A DNA stretch of 64,000 nucleotides from Pseudomonadota bacterium (GCA_030576275.1 JALIBN010000004.1:1-64000); one strand, 5' to 3'. Numbered from the stretch's first letter, positions 38,350-49,651 are shown. Notes: a model not told the origin generated them from the letters alone. Program-made: numbers and translations.

Positions 38350-38862
38350 ATGAATATTATTTTACGTTATATTGATTTGTGTCGGCTTAAAGCTGGGCCT
38401 GCAGATATGCCAGCTTCAAGTATGCTGCTTAAATCAACACTGTTAGCTTATTTCTTACTTGGTATTATTATTAGCCGTATCGATAGTGCTTGGGATGTCA
38501 GTATTATAAGCAGTTTAGCTGATACCTTATTTATGATCGCGGCTATTGGAATCATGCTCCATTTGAAAGGTTTAGATGCACGTTACCGGCAAACTTTAAT
38601 GGCCTTAGCGGGTGCCGGTATAATTCTAGATTTAATTGGTCTGCCACTGATGATCTGGCTTAATCAGATCGATAAGTTGGAACAGGGGACCAGTGTTGCT
38701 CTGTTATTAATGATTGCCTTAATGTTTTGGAGCTTAATGATCATCGCTCATATATTTCGACAAGCTTTAGATATCAAGGCTGGTAGTGCCGCTATGATAA
38801 CCATTATTTACACTGCGATGTCCTTAGTTGTACTCGGACTCACCCTTTCAGGAGTTGCCTAA
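38350..38862 (+). CDS. Integral membrane protein of unknown function
   Basis: The 170-residue protein has four or five hydrophobic segments (about 26-41, 46-68, 78-98, 107-125, 143-166), a pattern like the YIP1 or small permease groups, but I recognise no family. It directly precedes mpl, whose GTG start follows its stop codon without any gap, so the two are translationally coupled. The ATG at 38350 was chosen; an in-frame start at 38329 lies close to the terminator of the previous gene. Function cannot be deduced. Confidence 0.72.
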   Translation: MNIILRYIDLCRLKAGPADMPASSMLLKSTLLAYFLLGIIISRIDSAWDVSIISSLADTLFMIAAIGIMLHLKGLDARYRQTLMALAGAGIILDLIGLPLMIWLNQIDKLEQGTSVALLLMIALMFWSLMIIAHIFRQALDIKAGSAAMITIIYTAMSLVVLGLTLSGVA

Positions 38863-40221
38863 GTGCATATTCATATATTAGGTATTTGTGGCACTTTCAT
38901 GGGGGGCGTAGCGCTATTAGCGCGTGAGTTGGGCATGACAGTTTCAGGCTCTGATGCCAATGTTTACCCGCCAATGAGTGAGCAGCTTGCCGCTGCAGGT
39001 ATCGATTTACAACAAGGATACTTAGCGGAGCATTTAGATCCCGCACCTGATTTAGTGGTGTTGGGCAATGCACTGTCTCGTGGTAACCCCGCAGTGGAAT
39101 ATGTGCTTAACAAAGGGTTGCCTTATATTTCTGGGCCGCAATGGTTAGCGGAATATGTTTTAAAAGATAAATGGGTGCTCGCTGTTTCAGGTACACATGG
39201 CAAAACCACAACGAGTAGTTTATTAGCTTGGATTTTGGAAGATGCGGGTATGTCGCCTGGATTTTTAATCGGTGGTGTACCGGATAATTTCGGTGAAACG
39301 GCTCGATTGGGAAAAACACCTTTTTTTGTGATTGAAGCCGATGAATATGACACCGCATTTTTTGATAAGCGGTCTAAGTTTGTCCATTATCATCCACGCA
39401 CTTTAGTAGTCAATAATCTTGAGTTTGATCATGCCGACATATTTGAAGACTTAGCGGCCATTCAAAAGCAATTTCATCACCTAATTCGTACCGTACCTTC
39501 CGAAGGATTAGTGATCAGCCCTAATAATGTACCCGCTATTGAACAGGTATTTGACATGGGCTGTTGGACACCACGTCAAACAGTCGATTTAAATATGGGT
39601 GATGTGCAGGCACAGAATATTGCTGACGATGGTGGTCAGTTTGATGTGATTCACCATGATGAAAAAGTGGGCACAGTGAATTGGCCAATGTTAGGCCAGC
39701 ATAATGTAAGTAATGCATTGGCTGCTCTAGCGGCGGCCCATCATGTTGGTGTGAAATTTGATCATGGCTGTGAAGCCTTGGGTCGGTTTTCAGGAATAAA
39801 ACGTCGCATGGAGTTATGTGGTGAAGTGCAGGGCGTGCGAGTGTATGATGATTTTGCTCATCACCCGACAGCAATTGCTACCACCATCGGTGGTTTACGT
39901 GCCAATATCGGCAATCGTAAATTGATTGCGGTTTTAGAACCTCGATCTAATACGATGAAAATGGGCATACACCAACATACTTTAGCCAATTCACTGATGG
40001 CCGCTGATCGGGTGATTTTGCTTGAAGATCAGGGGTTGAAATTATCATTAGCGGAAATTCAACAACAACTGGGTGATATGTCGACCATTAAGCAAAATAT
40101 TGATCAAATTATTGAGCTTGTTTGCCAAGAAGCAACCTCTGGTGATGAAGTTTTAATCATGAGTAATGGCGGATTTGGTGGTATACATCAACGTTTGTTA
40201 ACAGCATTGGCGGCAAGATGA
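38863..40221 (+). CDS. mpl: UDP-N-acetylmuramate:L-alanyl-gamma-D-glutamyl-meso-diaminopimelate ligase
   Basis: Mpl reattaches recycled murein tripeptide to UDP-MurNAc in the cytoplasm. The 452-residue Mur-ligase-family protein has MHIHILGICGTFMGGVALLA at the start (typical of Mpl, not MurC), the ATP loop GTHGKTTT (110-117), a VIEADEYDTAFFDKRSKF segment and the C-terminal DDFAHHPTAI motif. The start codon is GTG with GGAG 8 bases upstream. It overlaps ubiX by four bases (ATGA). Confidence 0.96.
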   Translation: MHIHILGICGTFMGGVALLARELGMTVSGSDANVYPPMSEQLAAAGIDLQQGYLAEHLDPAPDLVVLGNALSRGNPAVEYVLNKGLPYISGPQWLAEYVLKDKWVLAVSGTHGKTTTSSLLAWILEDAGMSPGFLIGGVPDNFGETARLGKTPFFVIEADEYDTAFFDKRSKFVHYHPRTLVVNNLEFDHADIFEDLAAIQKQFHHLIRTVPSEGLVISPNNVPAIEQVFDMGCWTPRQTVDLNMGDVQAQNIADDGGQFDVIHHDEKVGTVNWPMLGQHNVSNALAALAAAHHVGVKFDHGCEALGRFSGIKRRMELCGEVQGVRVYDDFAHHPTAIATTIGGLRANIGNRKLIAVLEPRSNTMKMGIHQHTLANSLMAADRVILLEDQGLKLSLAEIQQQLGDMSTIKQNIDQIIELVCQEATSGDEVLIMSNGGFGGIHQRLLTALAAR

Positions 40222-40826
40222 TTGATCCTAGACAGATAGCTTTAGCTATTACAGGTGCCTCAGGAGCCCCTTACAGTAAACGTTTGCTTGAAGTATTGTT
40301 GGCACAAGGAATAACGGTTCACCTGATGGTGTCAGCTGCTGGTCGAATTGTGCTTGCTGACGAATTAGATTGGAAATTACCTGCTAGAGCCAGCGATATT
40401 CATAAAATGCTTATTGCCGAATTTGCTTGTGCACCAGAATTATTAAAAGTTTACGGTGAGCAACAATGGAGTTCACCATTAGCCAGTGGTTCGCACAAGG
40501 TAGCTACCATGGTCGTTTGCCCCTGTACCATGGGCACTTTGTCATCAATTGCCGTTGGTAGCAGTGATAATCTAATCAATCGCGCCGCCGATGTGATGAT
40601 AAAAGAAAATCGTAAATTAATATTAGTACCTCGCGAAGCACCATTTTCGACAATACACTTGGAAAATATGCTAAAACTAGCCCGAATAGGTGTATGTATC
40701 TTACCGCCAAGTCCTGGCTTTTATTTCAAGCCAACCCAGTTATCCGATATCGTTGATTTTGTGGTGGCGAGAATATTAGACCAAGCTACGATCGAACATA
40801 CACTTCAACCTCGTTGGGGTGAATAA
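40218..40826 (+). CDS. ubiX: Flavin prenyltransferase UbiX
   Basis: UbiX makes the prenylated FMN cofactor of the decarboxylase UbiD in ubiquinone synthesis. The 202-residue protein has the N-terminal TGASGAPYSKRLLEVL flavin site, the VCPCTMGTLSSIAVGSSDNL segment and the KLILVPREAPFSTIHLENM motif near residue 140. It is translationally coupled to mpl by the ATGA overlap. Confidence 0.96.
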   Translation: MIDPRQIALAITGASGAPYSKRLLEVLLAQGITVHLMVSAAGRIVLADELDWKLPARASDIHKMLIAEFACAPELLKVYGEQQWSSPLASGSHKVATMVVCPCTMGTLSSIAVGSSDNLINRAADVMIKENRKLILVPREAPFSTIHLENMLKLARIGVCILPPSPGFYFKPTQLSDIVDFVVARILDQATIEHTLQPRWGE

Positions 40827-40878
40827 TTTCATCATAGTCACGTATAATTACTCGATAATTGTCCGGATGGAATAACTC

Positions 40879-42549
40879 ATGTCAGATATCGAAATTGCAC
40901 AACAAGCCAAGATGGAACAAATTCTAGCCCTTGCTGAGCAGCGCTTAGGTTTAGACCCTCTTAAACTTGACCCCTATGGTCGATACAAAGCTAAAGTTTC
41001 GCTAGATGTTATGGATGATTTGGCGGATAAACCTAGCGGAAAACTTATCCTCGTTACCGCTGTAAGTCCTACTCCAGCAGGCGAAGGCAAAACCACTACT
41101 ACGATCGGCTTAAGCGATGCATTAAATCGCATAGGCAAAAAATCTATGGTCTGTGTCCGCGAACCGTCAATGGGGCCATGTTTTGGAATGAAAGGCGGCG
41201 CAGCGGGTGGTGGTTATGCGCAAGTAGTGCCTATGGAAGATATCAATCTACACTTCACTGGCGACTTACATGCAATTGCGTCAGCACATAATCTACTCGC
41301 GGCGATGATAGATAATCATATTCATCACGGTAATGTTCTGGATCTGGACGTGCGAAAGATCACTTGGCGACGAGTGATGGATATGAACGACCGGGCTCTT
41401 CGTCAGATAAATGTTGCCTTAGGTGGCACAGCGAATGGTTTTCCTCGTGAAGATGGCTTTGATATTGTTGTTGCCTCAGAAGTGATGGCTATCTTTTGTT
41501 TATCCAATTCACTGAAAGAACTTAAACAACGTCTAAGCAATATCCTAATTGGTTATTCACGTGATGGCACTGCTCGTTTTGCACATGATTTAAAAGCCCA
41601 TGGTGCAATGGCGGCCTTATTAAAAGAAGCATTGAAACCAAACCTAGTTCAAACATTAGAAAATAATCCTGCCTTTGTACATGGCGGCCCTTTTGCCAAT
41701 ATTGCTCACGGCTGTAATTCTATTATCGCGACCAAGATGGCATTGAAGTTAAGTGATTATGTCGTCACTGAAGCCGGTTTCGGTGCCGATTTGGGCGCAG
41801 AGAAGTTTATAGATATTAAATGTCGTAAAGCAGGCATTAAACCAGATATGGCGGTGATTGTAGCAACTGTGAAAGCTTTAAAATATCATGGTGGCGTAGA
41901 GGTTAAAGATTTAGCGAATGAAGATTTATCTGCCTTAGAACAAGGAATGGAGAATCTAAAACGTCACCTGACTAATATTCAACAACACTTTGGCTTGTCA
42001 TGTGTTGTTGCAATCAATCACTTTGTACAAGATACCGACGCCGAAATTGATTTAATCAAAAAAACGGTAGAATCTTATGGTACAAAAGCTATTGTGGCAA
42101 CGCATTGGGCCCATGGTGGTGCAGGCGCAGAAGAATTGGCACAAGCAGTAGTGGCGACATTGAATGAAACCAATAATGAATGTAAGTTTTTATATGCTGA
42201 TGATGAACCCTTGTGGGACAAAATAACTGCAGTAGCGACGAAAACCTATGGTGCTAGTGAAGTGGTTGCTGATAAAAAGGTTTTAGCTAAACTGGAGTTG
42301 TTTAGCAAAACACATCAACATGTGCCGGTCTGTATAGCAAAAACACCATATTCTTTCAGTAGCGATCCAACATTACGTGGCGCAGCTACAGGGCACACTC
42401 TGACAATTAGAGATGTCCGATTGTCGAGTGGTGCCGAGTTTGTTGTGGTTCTCTGTGGCGATATTATGACTATGCCTGGCTTGCCAAAACAGCCCGCTAG
42501 TGAACGTATTGATATTAGTGATGACGGCGCAATAAGCGGTTTATTTTAG
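40879..42549 (+). CDS. fhs: Formate-tetrahydrofolate ligase
   Basis: This enzyme forms 10-formyl-tetrahydrofolate from formate, tetrahydrofolate and ATP. The 556-residue protein has the P-loop TPAGEGKTT (65-73), [20 protein letters not shown] (about 95-114), [18 protein letters not shown] and the C-terminal [16 protein letters not shown]. In methylotrophs it feeds formate carbon into the serine cycle or folate pool; in other bacteria it supports purine synthesis. It lies 52 bases after ubiX, with a GGATGGA stretch before the ATG, and ends tail to tail with djlA. Confidence 0.97.
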   Translation: MSDIEIAQQAKMEQILALAEQRLGLDPLKLDPYGRYKAKVSLDVMDDLADKPSGKLILVTAVSPTPAGEGKTTTTIGLSDALNRIGKKSMVCVREPSMGPCFGMKGGAAGGGYAQVVPMEDINLHFTGDLHAIASAHNLLAAMIDNHIHHGNVLDLDVRKITWRRVMDMNDRALRQINVALGGTANGFPREDGFDIVVASEVMAIFCLSNSLKELKQRLSNILIGYSRDGTARFAHDLKAHGAMAALLKEALKPNLVQTLENNPAFVHGGPFANIAHGCNSIIATKMALKLSDYVVTEAGFGADLGAEKFIDIKCRKAGIKPDMAVIVATVKALKYHGGVEVKDLANEDLSALEQGMENLKRHLTNIQQHFGLSCVVAINHFVQDTDAEIDLIKKTVESYGTKAIVATHWAHGGAGAEELAQAVVATLNETNNECKFLYADDEPLWDKITAVATKTYGASEVVADKKVLAKLELFSKTHQHVPVCIAKTPYSFSSDPTLRGAATGHTLTIRDVRLSSGAEFVVVLCGDIMTMPGLPKQPASERIDISDDGAISGLF

Positions 42550-42557
42550 ATAATAAA

Positions 42558-43334
42558 TTATTGCTGAGCACGGTGTTTTTTAATTAAATCATAAGCCACC
42601 TGAATGTCTTTAGCTTGCTCAGTGGCAACGGCTATCATATCTTCAGGCAAGCCTTGGCCAGTTAGTTTATCAGGATGATATTGGCTCATTAATTTTCGAT
42701 ATGCCCGCTTAATTTCTTGATCGGTACTGCTTTTATTAACGCCTAAGGCCTTGTATGCATCTTCCAAAGCTGAAGGTGAACTCGTGTTACCCTGCGAGAA
42801 GTGGGATTGATTGAGTAACATGTCGAGCATTTGTTTAAATTCAGCGGCGCTGTAACCTAAGCGTAATGCTATTTTTTCAAGTAAGGTATGTTCAGCAGGA
42901 TCGAGTTTACCGTCAGCTAATGCCATAACGGTTAGATACATCAGTAATACTTGTTTTAAGTTTGATGTATTTCCACAAGTAGCCATAAACTCGTTTAAAG
43001 TCGCGTCAATATCAAAATTTGCTACTGAGCCACGTTTAAATTGAGCTATTGCTTGTTCTCGATGTTCCGTCGACATACCCATTTTTTGAATAAATTGCTC
43101 GACATGTGCAATTTCATCTTTAGAAATATGACCGTCTACTTTAGCAAGCTTGCCCATTAATACAAACGCTGTTTCTAAGAAGACTGCTTTACGGTGATCA
43201 TTGCCTAGCGGGTTTATTCCGCCCAGACCATATTGTCTACCACGATCGATACTGCTGCCGATTAAATAGCCTAGAAAGGCGCCAAATAAGCCCAATAAAT
43301 AATAACCAGCAACGATAAAAATGATTTTAAACAT
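42558..43334 (-). CDS. djlA: Co-chaperone DjlA
   Basis: The 258-residue membrane-anchored J protein has one N-terminal membrane helix with glycine-rich face (about 5-27), a TerB-like domain with metal-binding acidic pairs (about 50-165, including GKLAKVDGHISKDEI), a linker and a C-terminal J domain (about 190-258) with QYHPDK carrying the HPD motif that stimulates DnaK. This is the usual DjlA layout. It is the last gene of the minus-strand block and converges on fhs with only eight bases between stops. Confidence 0.94.
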   Translation of the reverse strand: MFKIIFIVAGYYLLGLFGAFLGYLIGSSIDRGRQYGLGGINPLGNDHRKAVFLETAFVLMGKLAKVDGHISKDEIAHVEQFIQKMGMSTEHREQAIAQFKRGSVANFDIDATLNEFMATCGNTSNLKQVLLMYLTVMALADGKLDPAEHTLLEKIALRLGYSAAEFKQMLDMLLNQSHFSQGNTSSPSALEDAYKALGVNKSSTDQEIKRAYRKLMSQYHPDKLTGQGLPEDMIAVATEQAKDIQVAYDLIKKHRAQQ

Positions 43335-43433
43335 AGGTAAGATCTTTTATTATATTTTATGAGAGATTGTTCAGAGAGTTACCGCCTACGATACAGTAGA
43401 TCGTAATAATCTCATTATAGAAAAAAAAGAGGT

Positions 43434-44267
43434 CTAATCTAAGACACCTTCTAGTCCAGTATTTAGTGCGAGTAGAGTGGCAATTTTCTCTGAGATATCT
43501 TCTTCTTGTAAGCCCAGTTGCTGCCATTCTTTATGAGGAAACTCCGCCAATATAGTCTGCTGATTTTTATCGCTATAGCTAGATTCACTAATATATCGAG
43601 CAATATACACGGCGCAAGCAGCAGAAGAAATGTTGTCATAGCATAGAGGATTGCCTGCCTTGGTAACAGTATCAATTAATTCGCCAGGAAATTGCCAGAT
43701 TCGACACAATTCACCACAGACTTCTTGATGAGTAAACCCTAGGTGCTGACGTTCGGAATCCGCTCGATTTATGCCGGCTCTGACATCAGAATTTATTTTT
43801 CTTGCGGTAGTCGCATCATCTAAGTGAATGAGCACTTTCCCTAAACTGCTGAGGAGACCTGCAGTGAAAATCATTTCACTATCATTAAGTTTAGTATCAT
43901 CAGCTAACCATTTTGCATAAGTCGCGGTACGAAAATTATCAATCCAGAAGTCATCTAAATTGATGCCAGGAATATCATTAATTGAACTGACAAGGCCTGA
44001 GACCACAATTAGTTTTTTTAACTCATTCACGCCGAGAAATACTAGGGCTTGTTGAATGGAGCCAATTTTGCTGGAAAGACCATAATGAGCTGAATTAACT
44101 AAACGTAAAACCTTAACTGAAATGACCTGCTCTTTTTCAACGTTTATAGCGATAGACTTGAAGTCAATATTAGGATCATTAGCTTGAGTGAGCAGGATCC
44201 TTACAATTTCTGGAATTTGAGGAATATTATCAATTTGGTTAAATAAAGGCTGCATTTCTAGCTTCAT
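43434..44267 (-). CDS. HDOD domain protein
   Basis: The 277-residue protein is an HDOD domain (a degenerate HD hydrolase fold used in signalling) over most of its length. Visible features are LFNQIDNIPQIPEIVRILL, VLRLVNSAHYGLSSKIGSI and LSSLGKVLIH. Such proteins regulate motility, DNA repair or stress genes, with partners that differ from case to case; no output domain is present here. It lies between ubiB and djlA with gaps of 67 and 99 bases and may be transcribed on its own. Confidence 0.88.
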   Translation of the reverse strand: MKLEMQPLFNQIDNIPQIPEIVRILLTQANDPNIDFKSIAINVEKEQVISVKVLRLVNSAHYGLSSKIGSIQQALVFLGVNELKKLIVVSGLVSSINDIPGINLDDFWIDNFRTATYAKWLADDTKLNDSEMIFTAGLLSSLGKVLIHLDDATTARKINSDVRAGINRADSERQHLGFTHQEVCGELCRIWQFPGELIDTVTKAGNPLCYDNISSAACAVYIARYISESSYSDKNQQTILAEFPHKEWQQLGLQEEDISEKIATLLALNTGLEGVLD

Positions 44268-44334
44268 AGTAGGACGTTTCCTCAGTTAACTAATATGGAC
44301 ATGATGCTGCTATTGTTGTTAAGGCTTTAATATA

Positions 44335-46008
44335 TCAGTGGTCAGAATTTTTTGTTAGGCTAAAATAAAGTAAAATTCCGCCCCAAAGACCGAATACCCA
44401 ACTTAACATAGGTATGCCTGCAATCATAGACGGAGCATAGCCATCCAGCCCTTTAATCACCGCTGCGCCAATAACAAAGGCCGCGCCACTGATAGCCGCG
44501 GCACTACGATAGCTTGCATTACGAACTTCCTGCTGTAGTTGTTTGAGATCATGGGATGATAATTGCATTTTCAATTTACCATCTTGAGCCTGCTGGACTA
44601 GTGAATGCATCATGCTCGGTAGCTTTGGTAAAGTTTGTGCCCAGTTTGGAATTTCCTGCTTGATATTAGCAAATGCTGCTTGCCAGCCCATTTTTTCTTG
44701 CATCCATTGCTCAAGTATAGGTTTTGCTGTTTTCCACAAATCTAGTTCGGGATATAGTTGCCGACCCAATCCTTCGATATTGAGCAATGTTTTTTGCAAT
44801 AAGACCAGTTGTGGTTGTACTTCCATGTTAAAGCGGCGGGCAGTTTGAAATAAACGTAGCAAAACTTGCCCAAATGATATCTGATTGAGTGGCTTAGCAA
44901 ATATAGGTTCGCAGACACTGCGGATAGCAGCTTCGAATTCATCGATACGTGTATCAGCAGGCACCCAACCCGATTGAATATGTAATTCTGCTACGCGCCG
45001 ATAATCACTATTGAAAAAAGCGAGGAAGTTGTCGGCTAAGTAATTTTGATCATCGGGTGACAAGGTGCCCATAATGCCAAAATCAATGGCAATATATCGA
45101 GGATTTTCAGGATCTGAAACATCGACCATGATATTGCCAGGATGCATATCGGCATGGAAAAAGCCGTGCTTGAAAGCTTGAGTGAAAAATATCTCTACAC
45201 CCGTTTCCGCTAACCTCTCCATATTAACGTTCTTAGCGTGTAATTGGGCAATGTCGCCGATAGGAATACCGTAAATACGCTCTTGAACCAGTAAGTTACT
45301 TTTAGTTAACTGCCAATTTATTTCAGGTACATACAGTAAGCTGGAGTTTGCAAAGTTACGGCGTAGTTGTGAGGCTGATGATGCTTCTCGCATCATATCT
45401 AATTCATCAAATAGATTTTTTTCTATTTCAGCAACCACATCCATAGGACGAAGTCGTCTACCATCTACCCAGAAACGTTCAGCTAAGCCAGCTAAGGTAC
45501 GTAATAGGTCAATATCACGACGAATGCGTTGTTTTATATTGGGCCGAACAATTTTGATAACGACATCACTGCCATCAATCAGGGTGGCTGCATGAACTTG
45601 AGCAATGGAAGCAGAGGCGAGTGGTGCTTCATCAATATGTGAAAATAAGGTATCAAGGTCTTGTTCGCCGTAAGCTTGCTGGATTAAACTTCGTGCCTGT
45701 TCATTGGGAAAAGGAAGCACTTGGTCTTGTAGTTTAGCTAAAGAATTAGCGATATCATCAGGTAACAAATCTCGTCGGGTTGATAATATTTGGCCGATTT
45801 TGACAAAAATGGGACCGAGATCTTCTAATGCTAAACGTAATCGTTCACCACGAGGAGCTTCATTGCTATGCGTCCAACGATACGGTGATAAGTAGCTTAA
45901 AAAACGTAGGGGACGCAGTAAATGGGTGTTTTGAATGAATTCATCCAAGCGATGTTTTGATAACACATGATTGATTTGAATTAGACGATAGAGATGCTGT
46001 AGTTTCAT
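44335..46008 (-). CDS. ubiB: Ubiquinone biosynthesis regulatory kinase-like protein UbiB
   Basis: UbiB is the atypical kinase/ATPase needed for ubiquinone synthesis at the inner membrane. The 557-residue protein has the KxGQ motif in [18 protein letters not shown] (about 68-85), the alanine-rich loop [11 protein letters not shown], the [11 protein letters not shown] catalytic loop, DFGIMG, and two hydrophobic segments at the C-terminus (about 500-550). Length matches the family. It starts three bases after ubiJ ends. Confidence 0.97.
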   Translation of the reverse strand: MKLQHLYRLIQINHVLSKHRLDEFIQNTHLLRPLRFLSYLSPYRWTHSNEAPRGERLRLALEDLGPIFVKIGQILSTRRDLLPDDIANSLAKLQDQVLPFPNEQARSLIQQAYGEQDLDTLFSHIDEAPLASASIAQVHAATLIDGSDVVIKIVRPNIKQRIRRDIDLLRTLAGLAERFWVDGRRLRPMDVVAEIEKNLFDELDMMREASSASQLRRNFANSSLLYVPEINWQLTKSNLLVQERIYGIPIGDIAQLHAKNVNMERLAETGVEIFFTQAFKHGFFHADMHPGNIMVDVSDPENPRYIAIDFGIMGTLSPDDQNYLADNFLAFFNSDYRRVAELHIQSGWVPADTRIDEFEAAIRSVCEPIFAKPLNQISFGQVLLRLFQTARRFNMEVQPQLVLLQKTLLNIEGLGRQLYPELDLWKTAKPILEQWMQEKMGWQAAFANIKQEIPNWAQTLPKLPSMMHSLVQQAQDGKLKMQLSSHDLKQLQQEVRNASYRSAAAISGAAFVIGAAVIKGLDGYAPSMIAGIPMLSWVFGLWGGILLYFSLTKNSDH

Positions 46009-46011
46009 TAT

Positions 46012-46590
46012 TTATAATCTGTTGATACGTGCTTCGAGGCGGTCAAAATCGGCACGCAAAGTGTCAATATCATGCATATAGGTTTTGATTTGAGATTTGT
46101 CCGGTAATAGCCGACTTTCTTCACGCAGATATTCAGCTATATTTTGTTGCATCGAAATTTGTGTGCTTTTTGCCCATGAAGCGACTTGTCTTATACCATG
46201 AGCAATAGGGTAAGCTAAGGTATCGCCAGTAATCCGAGCGAGTTGTGCTTCCCAATCAAAATCGAAACCTTCAAGTAGATCACGTAATTGTTTAGCAAAT
46301 TGCACATCGCCGTTTATATCAATGTCAGCAGAGAATAAACTTTCTGGATCTTTGCCCAGTTTAGCTAAGGTTAACGCATTGCCAGTGATAGTCAAATCAA
46401 TGGCATGTTGGGGTGTTGTTGATAGATGTAACTGTCGTTGCTTAACTGTCATCGCAATCGTTTGATTAAAGTCTCTGATCTTGATGGTGATGCAACGTGA
46501 TTCAAATTGATCTAGCTTGGCTTTAGTTTCAGGATCTTGAGCTAGTGCAGCATTTAAGGCTAATTCTATAGGTTTAAGTACTGAGCTCAA
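46012..46590 (-). CDS. ubiJ: Ubiquinone biosynthesis accessory factor UbiJ
   Basis: UbiJ carries hydrophobic intermediates of aerobic ubiquinone synthesis in its SCP2-type lipid pocket. The 192-residue protein has the SCP2 fold in its first half (about 15-120, with [15 protein letters not shown] and the [18 protein letters not shown] helix) and a C-terminal coiled coil ([16 protein letters not shown]). The start codon is TTG at 46590, overlapping the ubiE stop as TTGA, so it is translated by coupling. It lies between ubiE and ubiB, the standard order. Confidence 0.93.
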   Translation of the reverse strand: MSSVLKPIELALNAALAQDPETKAKLDQFESRCITIKIRDFNQTIAMTVKQRQLHLSTTPQHAIDLTITGNALTLAKLGKDPESLFSADIDINGDVQFAKQLRDLLEGFDFDWEAQLARITGDTLAYPIAHGIRQVASWAKSTQISMQQNIAEYLREESRLLPDKSQIKTYMHDIDTLRADFDRLEARINRL

Positions 46591-47333
46591 AATTTATAAC
46601 CACTATGTAAGGCCACAATTCCGGCACTCATATTATGATAGTCACAACGTTCAAAACCAGCATCAACCATCATCTGTTTCATGGTTTCTTGATCGGGATG
46701 CATTCGAATTGATTCAGCTAAATAACGGTAGCTATCTTCATCATTCGAAAAAATCTTGCCAATTTTTGGTAATAGTTTGAAGGAATAGGTATCGTAAATG
46801 GGCGCTAGCCATTCTGCAGGTTTAGAAAACTCTAATACTAATAATCGACCTCCTGGTTTTAGGATGCGAAACATGGAGCGTAGCGCGGCATCTTTATCAG
46901 TAACATTTCGCAGTCCAAAGGCAATAGTGATAACATCAAAAGTATTATCTGGAAAGGGTAGGCATTCGGCATTGGCTTGAACGTAGTTAATGTTACCAAT
47001 GACGCCTTCATCAGTGAGGCGATCGCGACCGACATTAAGCATGCTGGCGTTGATGTCAGCTAAGATGACTTGGCCTGTACTACCGACTAGCTTAGAAAAC
47101 TTTAATGCGAGATCGCCAGTACCACCGGCAATATCTAATACTTTTGCACCTCGTCTGACACCGCTGGTATGGATAGTAAATTTTTTCCACAAGCGATGAA
47201 TACCCATCGACATTAAGTCATTCATTAAGTCATATTTACCAGCAACAGAATGAAATACACCTGCAACATGTTTGACTTTATCTTTGGTCGGGACTTCTTT
47301 ATAACCAAAGTGAGTGGTTTTTTTTTCTTCCAC
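46587..47333 (-). CDS. ubiE: Ubiquinone/menaquinone C-methyltransferase UbiE
   Basis: UbiE methylates the quinone ring with S-adenosylmethionine. The 248-residue protein starts with [20 protein letters not shown] and has the SAM-binding [15 protein letters not shown] (about 64-78), [15 protein letters not shown] and [17 protein letters not shown], all diagnostic. It is translationally coupled to ubiJ and sits six bases after the DUF971 gene. Confidence 0.97.
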   Translation of the reverse strand: MEEKKTTHFGYKEVPTKDKVKHVAGVFHSVAGKYDLMNDLMSMGIHRLWKKFTIHTSGVRRGAKVLDIAGGTGDLALKFSKLVGSTGQVILADINASMLNVGRDRLTDEGVIGNINYVQANAECLPFPDNTFDVITIAFGLRNVTDKDAALRSMFRILKPGGRLLVLEFSKPAEWLAPIYDTYSFKLLPKIGKIFSNDEDSYRYLAESIRMHPDQETMKQMMVDAGFERCDYHNMSAGIVALHSGYKF

Positions 47334-47339
47334 GATCTT

Positions 47340-47699
47340 TTAACCTTGTCGTTGATAACCTGCTTTTTCAAGCCTATTTAGGTAGTCTTGCCAGTGAATA
47401 TCTTGATGTGTTGCAAGATCATACAAATAATCCCACGTAAATAAACCACTGTCATGACCATCATCAAAATAAATTTTAAGTGCATAGTTGCCTGTAGGTT
47501 CAATTTGATTAATGCCTACTTGTTCTTTATTTGTTTGTAATACTTCTTGGCCTGCGCCATGACCTCGTACTTCAGCGGAAGGAGAATAAACACGTAAATA
47601 CTCCGCTGATAAGTTGTAGCTAACTTCGCCATAGGTTAGCTCGAGCATTTTCGATTTTTTGTGTAAGGTGATGCCCGTTGGGAAATTAGTGTTCGCCAT
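47340..47699 (-). CDS. DUF971 / gamma-butyrobetaine hydroxylase-like N-terminal domain protein
   Basis: This 119-residue protein is a stand-alone DUF971 domain. The LTYGEVSYNLSAEYLRVYSP segment, the GINQIEPTGNYALKIYFDDG stretch and the HDSGLFTWDYLYDLA motif are typical. Genes of this family commonly sit between hslU and ubiE in gammaproteobacteria. Their role is unproven; a link to iron or iron-sulfur handling has been suggested for related domains. It is spaced eight bases from hslU and six from ubiE. Confidence 0.93.
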   Translation of the reverse strand: MANTNFPTGITLHKKSKMLELTYGEVSYNLSAEYLRVYSPSAEVRGHGAGQEVLQTNKEQVGINQIEPTGNYALKIYFDDGHDSGLFTWDYLYDLATHQDIHWQDYLNRLEKAGYQRQG

Positions 47700-47707
47700 G
47701 ATATTCC

Positions 47708-49027
47708 TTATAGAATGTAACGAGATAAATCTTCGTTTTGTACAAGTGCAGATAACTGACTATTTACATAGTCTGCATCGATGGTTGCTCGAATTTTTAC
47801 ATCGCCACCGGTTTTATATGAGAGTTCTTCTAACAATTTTTCCAGCACAGTATGCAGGCGTCGTGCGCCGATATTTTCTGTTTGCTCATTAACTTGCCAT
47901 GCTAATTCAGCAATACGTTGCAAGCCTTCTGTGGTGAAGTCTATATGAGTACCTTCGGTAGCAAGCAGCGCTGTGTATTGCTCAGTGAGTGAGGCGTTTG
48001 GTTCGGTCAATATGCGGACAAATTCATCTGCGCCCAGAGCTTGTAGCTCGACGCGGATAGGTAATCGCCCTTGTAGTTCAGGAATTAAGTCTGAAGGTTT
48101 ACTTAGATGAAAGGCGCCCGAAGCAATAAAGAGAATGTGATCAGTTTTAATGATGCCGTATTTAGTTGTGACCGAACTACCTTCAACGAGTGGCAATAAA
48201 TCGCGCTGTACGCCAGCACGAGATACATCAGCACCACTAGAGCCTTCACTACGATTTGTAATTTTATCGATTTCATCTAGAAACACAATGCCATCTTGCT
48301 CCACAGACTCAATAACTTTACTTCTTAGGTCATCTTCATTAATAAGTTTATAAGCTTCTTCTTCAACTAGTAACTTCATCGCTTTAGCAACGGTCAGCTT
48401 GCGGGATGTTTTATTCGAAGTGGACATGTTTTTGAACATATCTTGAAGTTGATTTGTCATTTCTTCCATACCGGGGGGTGACATGATTTCAATGCCAACC
48501 TTGGACGAATCGAGTTCTAATTCAATTTCTCGATCGTCCAATTGACCCTCGCGCAACATTTTACGAAAGCGTTGGCGAGTAGATGAATCATCTTCGGTAT
48601 GTTGGTCGCGGGCAGGCCGAAGTAATGCATCTAAGATGCGTTCTTCAGCGGCATCATCAGCGCGTAATTTAACGCCTTCACTAGCCTGTTCACGGAGATT
48701 TTTCATTGCGATTTCTGCAAGATCACGAATGATTGATTCAACATCACGACCAACATAACCAACTTCTGTGAATTTGGTGGCTTCGACTTTTATAAACGGT
48801 GCTTTGACTAAGGCTGCTAAGCGACGGGCAATTTCAGTTTTTCCTACGCCAGTAGGGCCAATCATCAGGATGTTTTTTGGGGAAATTTCATGCTGAAGCT
48901 CGGTACTAAGTTGTTTGCGACGCCAGCGATTACGTAAAGCAATAGCAACGGCTCTTTTAGCCGCTTGTTGACCGATAATATGTTTATCTAGCTCAATAAC
49001 GATTTGTTGAGGTGTGAGTGCTTGCAT
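47708..49027 (-). CDS. hslU: ATP-dependent protease ATPase subunit HslU
   Basis: HslU is the AAA+ unfoldase that feeds proteins to HslV. The 439-residue protein has the N-terminal [17 protein letters not shown], Walker [16 protein letters not shown] (about 57-71), the [14 protein letters not shown] pore segment, the Walker [11 protein letters not shown] and a C-terminal tail ending LSRYIL that docks into HslV. It is eight bases downstream of hslV. Confidence 0.98.
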   Translation of the reverse strand: MQALTPQQIVIELDKHIIGQQAAKRAVAIALRNRWRRKQLSTELQHEISPKNILMIGPTGVGKTEIARRLAALVKAPFIKVEATKFTEVGYVGRDVESIIRDLAEIAMKNLREQASEGVKLRADDAAEERILDALLRPARDQHTEDDSSTRQRFRKMLREGQLDDREIELELDSSKVGIEIMSPPGMEEMTNQLQDMFKNMSTSNKTSRKLTVAKAMKLLVEEEAYKLINEDDLRSKVIESVEQDGIVFLDEIDKITNRSEGSSGADVSRAGVQRDLLPLVEGSSVTTKYGIIKTDHILFIASGAFHLSKPSDLIPELQGRLPIRVELQALGADEFVRILTEPNASLTEQYTALLATEGTHIDFTTEGLQRIAELAWQVNEQTENIGARRLHTVLEKLLEELSYKTGGDVKIRATIDADYVNSQLSALVQNEDLSRYIL

Positions 49028-49035
49028 AATAATTT

Positions 49036-49581
49036 CTATGACCCGCTTTCTAAAGTTTCTATAGTAAGGTTATGGTTGGTATAGATGCAAATGTCAGCGG
49101 CAATGTGCAAGCCTTTTTCAACGATATCTCTTGCACTTAAATCCGTGTTTTCCATTAGCGCTGTTGCGGCTGATTGAGCATATGGTCCACCTGAACCGAT
49201 TGCCATTAACCCGTGTTCAGGTTCGATAACATCTCCGTTGCCAGAAATTATTAGGGATGTGTGTGCATCAGCAACAGCAAGCAATGCTTCTAGGCGACGC
49301 ATAATGCGGTCAGTACGCCAATCTTTAGCTAATTCTAATGCGCTACGAGTCAAATTACCCTGATGTTTTTCTAGCTTAGCTTCAAAGCGTTCAAACAATG
49401 TGAAGGCATCAGCCGTGCCCCCAGCAAATCCAGCGATGACTTTGTCATTGTATAATCGTCTGACCTTACGTGCATTACCCTTCATAACAGTATTGCCGAG
49501 GCTTACTTGTCCGTCACCGCCGATAACGACTTGGCCATTACGACGATAAGAAAGGATGGTAGTACCGCGGTACTGTTCCAT
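49036..49581 (-). CDS. hslV: ATP-dependent protease peptidase subunit HslV
   Basis: HslV is the threonine peptidase of the HslUV proteasome-like complex. The 181-residue protein has a six-residue leader MEQYRG before the catalytic [10 protein letters not shown], so it needs processing to expose Thr7; this form is common in some proteobacteria. Other conserved parts are [20 protein letters not shown] and [22 protein letters not shown] precedes the ATG. A promoter candidate lies about 45-70 bases upstream. It heads the minus-strand operon. Confidence 0.97.
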   Translation of the reverse strand: MEQYRGTTILSYRRNGQVVIGGDGQVSLGNTVMKGNARKVRRLYNDKVIAGFAGGTADAFTLFERFEAKLEKHQGNLTRSALELAKDWRTDRIMRRLEALLAVADAHTSLIISGNGDVIEPEHGLMAIGSGGPYAQSAATALMENTDLSARDIVEKGLHIAADICIYTNHNLTIETLESGS

Positions 49582-49621
49582 AGTGAACTCCTAAAACACA
49601 GAAATATTAAGCGCAGATAGT

Positions 49622-49651
49622 ATACTATGTGTTGTTTTTACGCACAGTCAA
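49622..49651 (-). promoter_or_regulatory. Candidate promoter of hslVU
   Basis: On the minus strand TTGACT (49651-49646) is followed after 18 bases by TAGTAT (49627-49622), with an overlapping TATACT three bases on. Either housekeeping or heat-shock sigma could use it; I cannot tell. Confidence 0.4.
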
